NCBI GenBank assembly: GCA_018340375.1
Contig: JAFFJZ010000003.1
Span: 4,898,001 to 4,962,000 of the forward strand
Reading direction: 5' to 3'
DNA: 64,000 nucleotides
Source of the DNA: Gonatopus flavifemur
Taxonomy: Eukaryota; Arthropoda; Insecta; Hymenoptera; Dryinidae
Shown here piece by piece: positions 12,061-24,819 of this stretch. A program made the position numbers and the translations under genes. The notes under the pieces are model-generated. The model was not told the origin of the DNA, did not search any database, and saw nothing but the letters and a program-made list of their open reading frames with translations. Position 1 is the first letter of the stretch. The number at the start of each line of letters is the position of its first letter.

Positions 12061-15000
12061 TCCCCTTATTTTTCTTCCGTTTTCAATATATATATACATA
12101 CATAGACGAGGCGTATACCCTTGACTCGTGCCACGCAACAAACAGTTTGTTTCTTCCTTGACACTTCGTGTAATGTCCCAAGTGGAAAAATGTTACACCG
12201 ATTACGTTCGAATGTGCCTACATGCATACACATCCCCAAGTTCACACACTTATCTTTATGGATACTACCAGCTGAGATATATTATTTTCTCGTCTGAGAC
12301 GAGAATCGAACTGCGTGCACTTGAATGCTTTCGAATAACGCGTTCGATTCATGCTGTTTGTAATATGTGTTTCATCGCGATTTAGGTTTGTGAATTTATA
12401 TATCATTTTTTAGAAATCTCATTTCGAATGTGAACAATTTTTAGAACAGAAAATGGAGCAAGAATGATCTTCGATTTTTAGCAACATTTGGTATACGGTA
12501 TTATCGTAGCCGAGCAAAGTATTGATTTTCTGACTAGGTTCGCTAGGTTTTACTATCATCAACAAGACGTAAATTATTACTTTTGCTATGTTTCACGGCA
12601 ATAATAATAGTAAAGTCTAACAAATTTGATTAGAGAGTTAGCATATTTCTCAATCAAGATAATACCGTGCTGAACTGTGTTACGAATTTCTCTCCGTATA
12701 TAACACATTCAGGGAGGTTTCAAGTACAATATTCACAAGGAGAATTCTTGTTCTCAATTCAGGATTTTGTTGAATCGTTGAATACTAAACTTGATAGAAG
12801 TGTGTAATAATAAAATACACTGCCTGCGGTCCAATTAAATATTTTTCTAGACATTTCTTTGTTATTGAAGTTAGCTTGGGGACTGTTTAAAATGTTTCAC
12901 CAGCCACGGAGCCACTTGTTTTACTATTCCAAATAAATTGAAATCGTGGTAATTTATTATCGATATTCGCACATTTATGATTTCAGGAAATTTCATTGTC
13001 CATTATATTTCAAGTGTTGCCGTTGAAATTTATCTTATATTTCCCTAATGAATCAATTTTCGTATTAACGAAAAAATATAATTAGCTCCATAAGAATCAA
13101 CCATCCGACGCCTTGTTGGTTAATTCCATAACGGTCCTGTCTTAAAGCTGATAGAGCGACGGAGAAGCCTTAATTCTTCAAGATTTTTTCACATTCTGAG
13201 TGTGAAAGCACAAACATCTCATGATTCAGCAATGCAAATAATTTCTCTTCGAAGGTAGAGCGACTGTAAAATTCGAACCTTCAATTTTATACCTTTGCCA
13301 TCAAAAATAAATGGTACTGGGATAAACAAAATTTCATTGATGTAATAGAATCATGATATAAAATTCAATGAGAAACAAATACAATTTGAAGTAGCATGCA
13401 CTCCCTGTAATTGTAAACGAGACCGCGATGTAGTTGCAATTTGAGTTCAACGATACCGTGGATTGTATATTCATTCCTGATTCTACAGTGAATTTTGTTC
13501 CCCCCCGTGTACCAAACTCAATTGCGATTTAAGACAAAGGAAGAAAATCGTCATTATTTTGTATGTTTTGGGTTTACACGAGTGCCATGTTAGCACCACT
13601 TAGCAACACGATGTATACATTAAAATAGAACGTACCGTGAAAATGAAATAACTCCTAATATAAATCTAATTTGAATTTCATATAAGCGAGAAGTTACATT
13701 AATTCTACAACGACGTCTGTAAAGTTTCATATTTGAATATGTATAAAATATAACTCTCGATGCGTTTGAATATATATTTTTCAATAGAAATCAAGTGATT
13801 TCTACTATGTGGTATGGTTCGTTCGCGAGAGTTATATTGCAACTAATGTGCAATGAAGAAAAAAACAACTAGAAATAAAGACGAAACGAATTGTCTTTAA
13901 TTATCCTGCTTGGATACAGGATTATAGGCACTGCTAACCATAGATACAAGGTAACCAAGGCTTTTCTCCTGTCTTTCTCTTCTCCTCTATTCCGCAGAGA
14001 CCTTGCATCGCAGGGCATTGACCTGCAGCTGAAACTCGATAGGAAAATCGTTTCCATTCACGACAAAGTTTTCGTACATTTATTTATGCATTTGAATATT
14101 TATACCGCTCTTGTTATTCTCCATTTTTCTTACTCCCTTGTTTTTACAACTATATCCTGTAAATTTGAAAGAGATGATGAGTATGTTCGTTGAACTTAAT
14201 TTGCAATGCGGTGTTTATGAATTCATTCGGTTGAAATATTGAACGTAAGTGTTCTATCTTTTTTTTTCTTTTTCAAATCTCACACACGAAGATGTGCATA
14301 TGATATTGCGATAATTATAGAATCCCAACTGTTACGCTTATGCAGGATCACAGTCGTTTGGAATATTTCCAGCTGTGATAAGTAACCATTCATAACGATG
14401 ACAACTATTTTCACGATAAATATATCGCATTCGTTATCTAGGATATAAATTTGTCTTGATTGCTTGGTATAATCTAGAGGATAAATGAGAGAACTTTTGA
14501 TGACAATGTTACAATGTTGTTCATGATACATCGAAACTTATTATGATGGTATAATTTTGTGAACTACATTTTCACAACGAACATCGAAAATCAAATCGGT
14601 GACTTTGGATCAAGCAGGTGGAACTCAATTCTAATATCATAAAATACGAATAATCTTCGTTTGAAATTTTTGTTTCGTATTTCTGTCCAAGCAAAATTGA
14701 AGTGAGGAAAAATTTGCCACAAAACTTTTGTTAGCTGTAGAGCTGCTAGTTTCAGCTTCGTGTGGATTCTTTTCTTTAGGGTCGATTGTTTTCTTAAAAA
14801 TTCTTTCCCCTTGCATTCTACGATATGAATTTTATGATCACAAAGGGAGAAGAAAAATATCTTGACATGACTTTCTAATCTTTTGTGTTCAACTCTAACC
14901 ATTGGGTTATTGCTATCGATAACTATGAATCGATCATCGACTTAATAGCAACTCCTGAGCAATAGAGTTGTAAACTATTACCAATCATTGATCGATATAT

Positions 15001-15319
15001 CGAATATTACTCGCTATCCAAGTTTGATTGGAATTTCCATTTATGGATATATTCTTATATTTCAAATCCATCGAGTACCCGTTCTTTGAATGCTTTGTTC
15101 ATTCTCGATAGATTTTTTACTTATTTTGTACATGAAAGTGAAATTCACTGAGGAATGGAATCTGGTTCTCAAGATTTTTATACGCTTTATGAACATTCAG
15201 TGTAACAGGGGATATCAATTTCTTGTTCCAATAACGCGTTGAGTACATGTAAATCATGTAATTTATAAACTATTCAAAATCAAGCATTTTTCAGTAATGA
15301 TATTGAATAAATCAAATTG
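12061..15319. other. no gene seen
   Basis: AT-rich throughout. Frames of up to about 103 codons have no recognisable features. I see no RNA gene. Confidence 0.5.
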
Positions 15320-15423
15320 ACCTTGCAGGATGACGACGAGGCTGCAAATGGAAATTTTCACAATATATTTTGTAAAAATTTCCATTTAAAGACCCGAAGC
15401 GACGCGTTGTCATCCCACAAGGT
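15320..15423. mobile_element. 104-bp foldback with ACCTTG ends
   Basis: ACCTTGCAGGATGACGACG pairs with CGTTGTCATCCCACAAGGT, and inner GCAAATGGAAATTTT pairs with AAAATTTCCATTTAAAG across a short loop. It is a compact element with almost no interior. Confidence 0.7.
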
Positions 15424-15570
15424 AGATTTCTTCATTTTCTTTTTTCCGTGGATATAAATGAAAGGGGTAACTTCTATCTTAACATGAAGATATTATAATG
15501 TAACATTTAAATATATTATTTTCTCTTCTTTTGAATAGATCTGTGATGTATAAAAAATCCAAGATGAGAT

Positions 15571-15744
15571 GATGAAATTACAGTATTGCGGTGAAGTGTT
15601 GGATTGATCCAACAGTTATTATTCAACTCTTATAAGCTGTGATGAACTAATCCAACACCTTTTCTTTCTTTTTTGTCTTCCTTCCAGTACAGTGGAAAAG
15701 AACTGGATGCTGGAATTGCTGTACCGCAATACTGTAATTCTATC
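15571..15744. repeat. nested inverted repeat
   Basis: GAAATTACAGTATTGCGGT pairs with ACCGCAATACTGTAATTC, 19 bp with one mismatch. Inside, TGTTGGATTGATCCAACAG pairs with the block CTGTGATGAACTAATCCAACA. It is probably a foldback element or two nested ones. Confidence 0.65.
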
Positions 15745-16215
15745 ATTCCATATTTGGTTTTGTATTGTATTTCATAAATTGAAATCGCATTTGAAAACTT
15801 GGATGTCGTGTGAAAATTTAGTGCCTTAAAAATCCTTCTCCTTTGTTTCACAAAAGTATGCACGGAGGGAAAAAATATCCTACTTTTTATTCTTATTTTG
15901 CTTGCCAAACCAGAAGCAGCGATAAGGTTTGTAAAATGAATTTTCACATCAAAATACGGAAGATTACGAACGAATAACAGAATTTTACTTATTTACTTAT
16001 TAATTTTTCGTATTTTTATGTAAAAATTTACTTTATAAACCTTCCTGTTTCTAGTTTACTCAGAAAAATAATTCATATAATATTCTGAAGGATGATGGAA
16101 ATCGATAGATTTCCGAACGCAAGGCGACAAACGCAGTACAAATTTGATCCTATTTCATTTCGTCGAGTTAATTAGAAGGTTAAATATCTCACAGAAATCC
16201 CGCATCGCGAGTAAC
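15745..16215. other. no gene seen
   Basis: AT-rich with chance frames only. Confidence 0.5.
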
Positions 16216-16640
16216 GGAAACGATTGATACCATCATCACCTTCACTCGACGTATACCTTTCTGTTGGTAATTCGCGAATAAAGGTAGTGCATCGTCGAGA
16301 CGACGATAGTGGTGGTGGTACTGGCAGTGGTGGCGGTGGCGGTGGCAGTGGTGGTGGTGGTGGTGGCGGCAGAGTAAACGTGCTCTCTTTCCTTTTTCCT
16401 CTTCACCCTCAGAGAACCTTGTCTGTCTCCGAGTATACGAAGACAGTTGGTGGGGTTCTCATTTGGTCCAGCGAGAGGGGATAAAGAGAGGTTGATGATG
16501 GGCGGGTGGATGTGGTAGTGAGTGTCGCTTACGCGTTATATAGAAGGCAGAAACTCTATTGAGACCCGGCTAGAGGCCAATGTCCCACAAGGTCTCTTGG
16601 GAAGAGAAGAGAGAAGGAAAGAGAAAGAGCTCAAGTTAAA
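16216..16640. other. GC-richer island with GGT/GGC repeat
   Basis: A (GGT/GGC)n tract at about 16309-16371 would encode poly-glycine in one frame (16224-16484, 86 codons). That frame has no flanking coding signal and ends soon after the repeat. The 3' part is purine-rich (gagagaaggaaag). It may be a regulatory island; protein coding is not supported. Confidence 0.4.
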
Positions 16641-18172
16641 TAGCATCACGTTATATCTGTATCAAATTTATAAAGCTTGAAAAATCGACGATGGCCTTCC
16701 ACAGTGCGTCTTATCTGTTACACGTTATCTAACATCAAATGATACAACTGGACCATTCATACAAAATGAAATATGTACACGTACATCAATAGTACATTAT
16801 GTTCTTGATTTCGAGTAGATCGATTATTAACGAACATGTGACGAAGAAAAATCGATGAATCCTTGACAATAATGTACCATAAAAGAGTTGTGCTTCCATT
16901 ATTCACCCTTCTTCGTTCGAACAAGGTGATGCTGTATACACAACGAAACATTTTGACGAACTCTTGAAAAACAATCAAATGATTGAAATACTTGTGACGA
17001 TTGGATCGATTAAACGTCATTATTCGAGAGTAACAAAAGAACTCTTAATTCTATTTTATTTGAATGGTCGTGTAAAAATTCTATTGGTTCTACCGTCAAT
17101 ATTTCATTTCAGTCGCATTTACGTGAGCGGTTACGTTCGAAACCGCATGGAGTTTTCTTTCCGTGCATAACCTGGGAGAAAGAATCGATAGTTGGGATAG
17201 CAACATCTTATCAAAATATTGAGAACCCCTATTTCCTCGTAAACAAGTGGAACAAAATTTTGAGGAAGATTTATTCAGCAGTTTCTGACAGTAGTATACT
17301 GCAATAAAACAAACTTTCACTGTAGTGGAGAATATCCGCAACTGCAGTTGAATAATCGATTGAGCCAGAAAATTGAAAACTTTTATTGGTTCAGAGAATC
17401 ATTCGACACAGCAGTAAAATGTTTCGCTTGTCAGCGTCATGTGTAAAGAATAATAATAATAATGAATTGTACCCCAGTGAAAACATGTATTATATTCATT
17501 TCCAATGCTTTGTCCAAAAATTGTATATGCTCGGCAATTTTTTTGTTTCCTGTGAATATAAAAAATCTCGTTTTCTGTTGGAAAATCTTTTGGACGACAA
17601 AACAAAGGAATTCAACGTAAAATGCAACAATATTTCAAGTTTCGTGAAGTTGTTCAATAGATTTGAAGTATCATCAGAATTACTCCGAATGACGCTCGCA
17701 CCTTCATCCTTTGAATGGCACTCGTATGGAGGGATCATTCACACGATGTTGAATGCAGGTCGAAAATATAGTAATCTTTAATAGGAAATTGGAAAATTCT
17801 ACTTGAAAGAGAACGAAAAATTTAACAAATACTAAATGGAAAGAAATATCAACTTTTCGAAAGTCTCGCATGCAATTTTACAAAGTAAATAATAAAATTT
17901 GGAAATTTTGTTAATGAAATCATTAATCTTTCGTATTTCTCTCATTGTGTTGTTTTGTATTGCAATTAACTGATGTTGTGGAATCCAAAAATATCAGATA
18001 TAGCATTTTTTGGAGGGATTTGGATTTTATGAAGAATCTCAAAATTTAATTTTTAATGAAATTTTGTGAACTAAAAAGTTTACTCCATTTTTACTATAGA
18101 ATATGCCCGTTTACTTTTTTTGTTACTTTTGCACTGTAAAAAATGATTGGAATTTCCCAGTATGGGGTAACT
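16641..18172. other. no gene seen
   Basis: AT-rich. The 131-codon frame at 17386-17781 has overlapping frames of similar length on the other strand and no recognisable domain. Confidence 0.5.
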
Positions 18173-18454
18173 GCACGGAAAGACCGGGTCTATTAATATT
18201 TAAAAAAATGACTATCAATTTAGGGGAAACAAGAATCGCTGAAAAATATTCGTAGTGAGTTGACTGAAAATTCGTAGTCGATGTATTAAAAATTGATAGT
18301 TTCACTGTGAAAAATACCAATGAAACTATCAACTGTTGATATTTTGACTACGAATATTTTTCAGCGATCCTCTTTTTCCCTAAATTGACAGTCGCCTTTC
18401 TAAACGTTGATAAATTCTTCCTAAATATTAATAGACCTGGTGTTTTTGTGTGGA
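18173..18454. mobile_element. 282-bp foldback element
   Basis: Ends ACCGGGTCTATTAATATTT and AAATATTAATAGACCTGGT are inverted with one mismatch. The arms continue through TATCAATTTAGGG/CCCTAAATTGACA, CGCTGAAAAATATTCGTAG/CTACGAATATTTTTCAGCG and TGATAGTTTCA/TGAAACTATCA. The whole unit folds into one long hairpin and has no coding frame. Confidence 0.8.
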
Positions 18455-21400
18455 GAAGTCCGATCATGAGATAGGTAATCAATATTCTGTACATTTGTAT
18501 AAAACTTACTATAAATTTAAGTGAAAAGTGTCACTAAATAGGGAAAATTTCTAACAAATGTATTCGTTGATTACTTCACAGTAAATGTATGAAGTTTTTC
18601 CATAAAAATTTCGCTTTTTTGTTCTTCCATTCATCTCAATGAAATCAAGAATAGTTTGGTTTGCATTTGAAAACAAGTTGCCGACCAATGTTCTTTTCTT
18701 CATCGAGTCTACTGTACTTGTGTGGTATTTTCGCGTCAAAGTTGTTTTCCGTATTTGTACTAAATTTACATCCAGACTGTTTGTGAAATTGGAAAATTAT
18801 TAAATCATTTTCCATTGTGTGGTACGATAGGTCAAAAAGTGTCTTCCCAGATGAATTTTTGAACAACTATACAAGCATAGCACGTAACGCAAATGTTTGT
18901 GCATAAATAATACACAATTCTATCTTGAAAAATAATTTTATAAAATTTCTGTGGGATTTTCGTATAATTTTTGTAGATTCTATATATATTTTTTCTATGA
19001 AGATTGTATATCAATTATAGAGCAGCACGATATTCTATCGAATCTTATACAATATCGTGCAACTCTAATATGAATTCTATGCAATCATTTTTTCAAAGAT
19101 AAAAATTGTGTATAATATTCACGTAGTTTATGTATAAATTTTCTAGATTGAAATTCACGTTGAGAGATTATTTTTTTCGATTCGCTGTACAGAAATTTGA
19201 ATTTGAAAGTGTGTCTCGCCAATTGAAATGCCTTATAATTATATCAATACGGGAACTGATATCTTTATATATCACCCTCTTTCGTGGAGAACTGCGTAGA
19301 TGGATACACTACGGTAGATTAAACTAATATCTTATCATGTGCAGAGCTTGTTTATGAATTACGCGAATATTTCATTTTTACAGAAGTTCTATGTGTAGGA
19401 AGTACAATAAAGTTCGAAAAATCACTATATTTCTACTAAATCAGCAAGATATGAGAAAATACTACTGTTATTGTTGGACAGTGTAGTAAAAATTTAACAT
19501 GAGCGTGTAACTTAACACACGATCGAGTACACTGTGTAACAATAACATTGGTATTTTCTCGTATTTGGCCAATTTAATATAAATGTAGTGATTTTTAACA
19601 CTTGATTTTTCTGTGTCTACAAAAATTGTATACAAATTCCATATCATTTGTGGATACATTTTTTATACTATGCAAATCTTGTAAAGTTAAATATTAAGGA
19701 ATTTAGAAAAATATTGCTTTATTACATCATACTTTGAATGCAAAAAATAACAGCTGATTTAAATCATAATTATATGTCTCTATAAGAGTATCTCCCCACG
19801 TGAATTTTTACGCAATAATTATACAAAAATTGGATCTAATTTTGCCTGAAAAATAATCATACAAAATTAACATAAAATTTGTGGACAATCTTTTTAATAT
19901 ACCAAGTATATATTTTGTATGAAAATTATATACAAACTCTATAAAATTTCTTCAAATATGATTTTGTATATTTCCAATATAGTTTGTATATAAATTCTTC
20001 TAATTAAATTACCAATACTGTATCACGTTAACGTCGGTTTTGACAGGTTGATTATTGAAACGAAGAGACAAGTTGAAGTTGAAGTTGGATGAATCAACTA
20101 TAATATCAACCATGGATGAACTGTATATCAATTATATATAAATTATATATAATCCATGTATTTTCCATTCGGAAAATTGCAAAGAATCCTCAGAACCAGA
20201 TACTTGTTGTTTGTTTCTCTTTTTTCCAACTGTTTGTTTCGAATAATTTCAACGTATGATGTGTCAGAATAATCAGAACAACAGGTTCTTATTCAGCGTG
20301 GAAAAAACCGACAATAATCCATTTGTAATCCCTTTCGATACTTCCAATCGAACATCGCAACCTTGTATTATGATCACAGCACTTCAACATCCCCAGCTTT
20401 TTAACGAAAATAAAAACATTGAAAATACAATGCGTACAAACTGCTTTTCCGTAGGAAATCCTCTTCTCCCACCTTCATATACACAGGGTGTAGAATAATT
20501 CTAAATATCTTTGAATAAAAATACTCACTCGTCAGAAGAAAAGTGAATATTCACTCTTATAAATATTATTGAAGTTCTCTAATTTCATGTTATCACAATA
20601 AAAAAAATTTCATTATTTACTCAGTAATATTGATTTCATTCATTTATTTTTTACAGTGAACGATGACGCAGTGTTCAAATTCAAACCCCGTTCAATTTCA
20701 ACATACGAGGTGAGTTATCACAATATTGAGAACTGTGTATAGGATTTAACATAGTATTTCTAGTTATCCTGTGAATCATTATACCTGTTTTACCGACGAG
20801 TAACCCAATCCGAGTGTTGTAAGTCAATTTTTATCAAACTTAGCATAAGTTAAGATGGAGAAAAGATATTGGATCTATGTTATGCTTGTCAGAGGGTCTA
20901 AATCTTCCAGAGCTGGCTATTGGTACAAGAAAAACTTTCAGATATTGAGGTACTAAGTTAACTGCATTTCTTAGCTCTTTAATATTCAACGGAATCTTTT
21001 TTCCCGTTGTAGCAGTTACAGGATGGATCATATAACTTTTTGCATCTCTGGCCATCTGTGGTAGATTTTGATCTATTGTAGGATAGTAACTACTCAAAAA
21101 CTCATCAAAAGTTACAAATTATTTGCTGAAAGAGTTGAATTTTGAAAGTTACATGTAAAATAGTAAACGAATTTAGTTGCAGGGGTTGACATGTTCTTCT
21201 ACTGTAATAGCAAAGATTGCTGGAGTAACAAATAGAATTCTGCTGCAGTAAAAAAATCACAATCCTTGGGAAAATTATTATACAATAAATAGGGGAAATG
21301 AGCAGAGAAATTCTTTAATTTATAGTTTTTCTACTCTTTTTCTTTCATGATCATAAAAAAAATTATTGTAAAATTATTGAAACGAAAACCAATTATTTGT

Positions 21401-22985
21401 TCTTATGACGGAATTATATTTGAGGCATTGGCTGATTTGATTAACAAGTATTTTTAAATTTTTTCCAAAATACTTCAAAAGCATTGTATGATCTACACCT
21501 TCGAATTCAACACCATTCTCTAGTTTTATCCGTTTTGAAGTTATCAAGAGTTGGAATTGAACACTGAAATTGATTTAGGAAATGACGATGAATTCAATGG
21601 TTTAAATTGTCCATCATTTTCAAGATATTTGAGTTTTTAAAAAATTTTCATAGTCCCTTCAGATCTCAAAAACTAAGCCTCAAATAAATTTTTGTCAATG
21701 AAAGAAGAAGTTGGTTGCTTCCGTCTCAAGAATAAGCTCATAAAATCCAGTCCGTGAATTATCATACACCCTACATATACAATTGAAAACTCAAATGTTT
21801 CAACTCGACTGCATAAAAATTCATCAAGACCTTGAACGAGCCTTGTAAAAGCCTACAGAATGGATACTTATCGAATTATTATATAAATCTCTCCGTAATG
21901 CCTTCCAGGATCCTTGACGGAACCTTGAAAGAGAAATCCGACGTAAGAATTTTCAATATTACAAGATAGATTATTATCTCTTAGTAGCGGAACAAAGAAA
22001 TGAAAATCAGTGGGAGTGTTTTCCGTTGTATTTGATCCTATTCAATCTTCATAACAACGTGTAGTTTCTTCATGATCTTTATGATAAAGTTTCCAAGCTC
22101 TTTCAGTCTCGTGGATAAACTTACTCCACGTAAGTTGAATTCCATATGCATCGAATGGAACATAAATATACAGATTTGAAGCTTGGCTGGGTCTAGATGA
22201 GACCAGACCAATGAGATGAACCTATACGTTCACTGTCACTGGAAACTTACTCACTTTTGCCAATATATGGAACTGTCTCATTGGCCATGTTTATACAATT
22301 TCGTTTATACAATCATCGAATGGGATTGTTTTGCCAAAATTGCCTCGGACCAAGTCCAAGGGAAACTGTATTGGAATACACTTCATACTATCCACATGGG
22401 AGAAATTTTTAAATTATATATAATTTTGTAAACCTCGCCACATGGGCAGGGATGGGATTCTTTTCTGACAGAAACAATCTTTAGTTCCTGTAGATTTGTG
22501 TAAAAAATGGGGATCATTATTTTTTTTAAGCAGATCAGAATCAGTCATCTATATTATATATAAATTCTATATAAATTATACAGAATCTTATTTTCAAAAA
22601 ATGGTTGTTATAAAATTTATGTCAAGTTTTTATACAAAATCTTGAAAAAGTATGGACAAATTCTATATAAATTGTATATAAATCTTCATAATACATGCAG
22701 CTGGTCATTTGACAACAGCAACTCTTCTTTTTCTCAATTAATTGAAAAAATTCGCATTTCTCGAAGGACCATTCCTAATTTTTACTGAAGAAGATAATTC
22801 ATTTTTCACATTTGCTCAAAACCAGGACATTTCGATTGTTCATCGGCGAATTCTAGGATCTTCATCGTATTCCAAGCTCATGAACTGCAGAGACATCTTT
22901 CTAAATCATCACACTTGATGTTTTTAATTGAAAAAATGCAAAAGAAGGAACCAAATGATGATGAAATTCATTGCATCGAGGGATA
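18455..22985. other. no gene seen; TATACAAA/TATATAAATT-type AT repeats
   Basis: Degenerate arrays of words such as tatacaaa, tatataaatt and aaaattatata occur near 18835-19130, 19790-20010 and 22540-22690. They often follow a motif like CTCCCCACGTGAATTTTT, which suggests a diverged element family. The frame at 20840-21097 (minus) looks more protein-like than most but lacks a supported start or splice context. Confidence 0.45.
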
Positions 22986-23520
22986 ATCCCATTTGAGAAT
23001 CGACATCGCTATGGCCACTGTTACGTGCCGAGGCAAAAGAGCTGCGTGCGACATTTCGCTCTTGTTCCTCCGTTCCGTTCAATCCATCCGTTCGTCCGTC
23101 CGTCCGTCCGTCCGGTTCTCGTTCCTCTCTTTGGGCGTCCGTTCTGCACACACTGCACCGAACACACCACTGCACTTGGAGTTCAGAAGCAGCAGCAGCA
23201 GTCGCGCCGCAGTCTTTCGTTGTCTGTTACCGTCGATGGAAATGATTTTTCCCCTTTGGAGTTTAACATTGAAATCACATCGGTTACAATTGTTCGTTAA
23301 ACAACGTTATATCAATTGTTTTAACAATATTTTCCCTCCTGCGTACCGTTCAAACAATAATATCGAAACTTGGAAGAAATCTGAAATTGGTTCGTCCCTA
23401 TGTGATGTTTTACATTTGATATTCTCTTTTTGTTCACCTCGTACTTTTTTGCATCCATCTCTATTCCTCTCTCGTAGTTGCAATCGGTGTTCGTGCTGCA
23501 ACGACTCTCAATGGATGGAA
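22986..23520. other. GC-richer island with CGTC repeat
   Basis: A (CGTC)n run at about 23090-23112 and an AGC run near 23188-23200 sit in a GC-rich block. A 176-codon + frame (22993-23523) and a 109-codon frame overlap here, but both read as repeat-driven Ser/Arg/Pro text. It may be a promoter or 5' UTR of an unannotated transcript; not proven. Confidence 0.4.
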
Positions 23521-24288
23521 TAATTTACTGTGTATGTGCATTGTTTGACAGTGTTTTTTTCATATATGTTTGATGAGTGTCGAATAGACAAAATGTTTAT
23601 ATTGTGCAAACAACGGGAGACAGAAACAAAAAGTAGAAGAAAGTGATTCCGGTTGGTCGGGAAGAAGGGATTTCCATGATTATCGTTATCAATGTCGTCG
23701 CAACGCTTGAAAAGAAAATTTCATTCGAACCCCAGGTGAATGACCCTTGCAGAAAATTCTAGATAGAAGCTTTCGAATGCTCTTGTATATTCAAAAGTGG
23801 TGGAATCCTTTGAATCGACATCGGGGAGATTGGATCTTTGATTTATATTGATTTTCAATGTGGATATATTCTTTTTTTTTATTTCAATAAAGTTGGCGTT
23901 TTTTTTTTGTTCAAATTATCACCAAAGTTGATTCCGCGTTTGAAAATTCTTCTTTCATGGTTTTATCAATTTCAATTGATGTTCTTATTTCTTTTTCGTC
24001 CTCATCGGGCTCCCAGGGAATACAAAGAATCCATTCTCACGAAAAATCATGTTCCATATTTATATCAATATCAATTGTAATGTAGACAAAAGTTGAAAAA
24101 TTATAAAGAATTCCTTTGCATTATTCGTTTCAATGGATTGGAGAGAAAATCAGCCGGAAAGAAAGTTATAATTCTCATAAGGCGATCCGAGATACTATTG
24201 TTGTAATGATTTTACACCGATATTGAACATTCACTGATTAATGAGGAGGAGTTCATTAAAATTGAAATGAAAGAGAAAATATCTCAGC
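23521..24288. other. no gene seen
   Basis: AT-rich with chance frames only. Confidence 0.5.
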
Positions 24289-24365
24289 CATGTGGAAAAA
24301 TTTTCAAATTTGTATACAATTTGTATATAAATTATATATAATTTGAAAATTATTTTTTTCACATG
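24289..24365. mobile_element. 77-bp foldback with CATGTG ends
   Basis: CATGTGGAAAAATTTTCAAA and TTTGAAAATTATTTTTTTCA(CATG) are inverted around a TATATAAATTATATATAA core. A shorter related hairpin lies at 42785-42832, and single arms occur near 22395 and 56255. Confidence 0.65.
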
Positions 24366-24589
24366 AGCATTCATTAAACGATTGTATTAAAATTGATTGT
24401 ACTTTTTTCTGCCAGTGTAACAAAAAGCCATCAACGACTCTTTGGGTTTCGTATTTGAAAATTCTGAAAAGATTCTTCATCAATCTTTTAATTATTTATC
24501 TTAATTAAAACGAGATATCAGCACGGAGTTGCTCGTCAAATTGTTTGAAAATAAGTTATCTCATCGAATCTTTCAAAATCTCGTAACGA

Positions 24590-24819
24590 AGCCCTGGTGG
24601 AAAAATATTGTTTAATTTTGTTCACTTTTGGCACAGCAATATTTCAATAAAATTCAGTAAGAATCCTCAAACTTGAACAAACTTCAATGCAAGTCGACAA
24701 AATTACACAAAAATGTTGTTGAATTCAGTTGAATTCTTGTTAATTTCAAGTGAAAACCAAATTTGCCAAAAGTGAACGAAATTCAACAAAATTTAATAAA
24801 ATTCTTCCACCAGGGAAGC
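24590..24819. mobile_element. 230-bp foldback with CCCTGGTGGAA ends
   Basis: Left AGCCCTGGTGGAAAAATATT and right AATTCTTCCACCAGGGAAGC are inverted. Inner words TTTTGTTCACTTTTGGCA and GCCAAAAGTGAACGAAA pair as well. No coding frame is present. Confidence 0.75.

Noticed and set aside
16224..16484. Poly-glycine frame
   Set aside because: Only the trinucleotide tract gives it character, and no exon boundaries or homologous flanks are visible.
17386..17781. 131-codon + frame
   Set aside because: Two minus-strand frames of 68 and 80 codons overlap it, the composition is that of AT-rich DNA, and it has no recognisable motif.
20840..21097. 85-codon minus-strand frame that hinted at a retroelement integrase (YYPTIDQNLPQMARDAK)
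   Set aside because: The zinc-binding and catalytic residues of an integrase are absent, a stop lies just upstream in frame, and no flanking retroelement sequence or long terminal repeat was found.
22993..23523. 176-codon + frame
   Set aside because: Driven by CGTC and AGC repeats in a GC-rich island, where stops are rarer; another long frame overlaps it, and no domain is recognisable.
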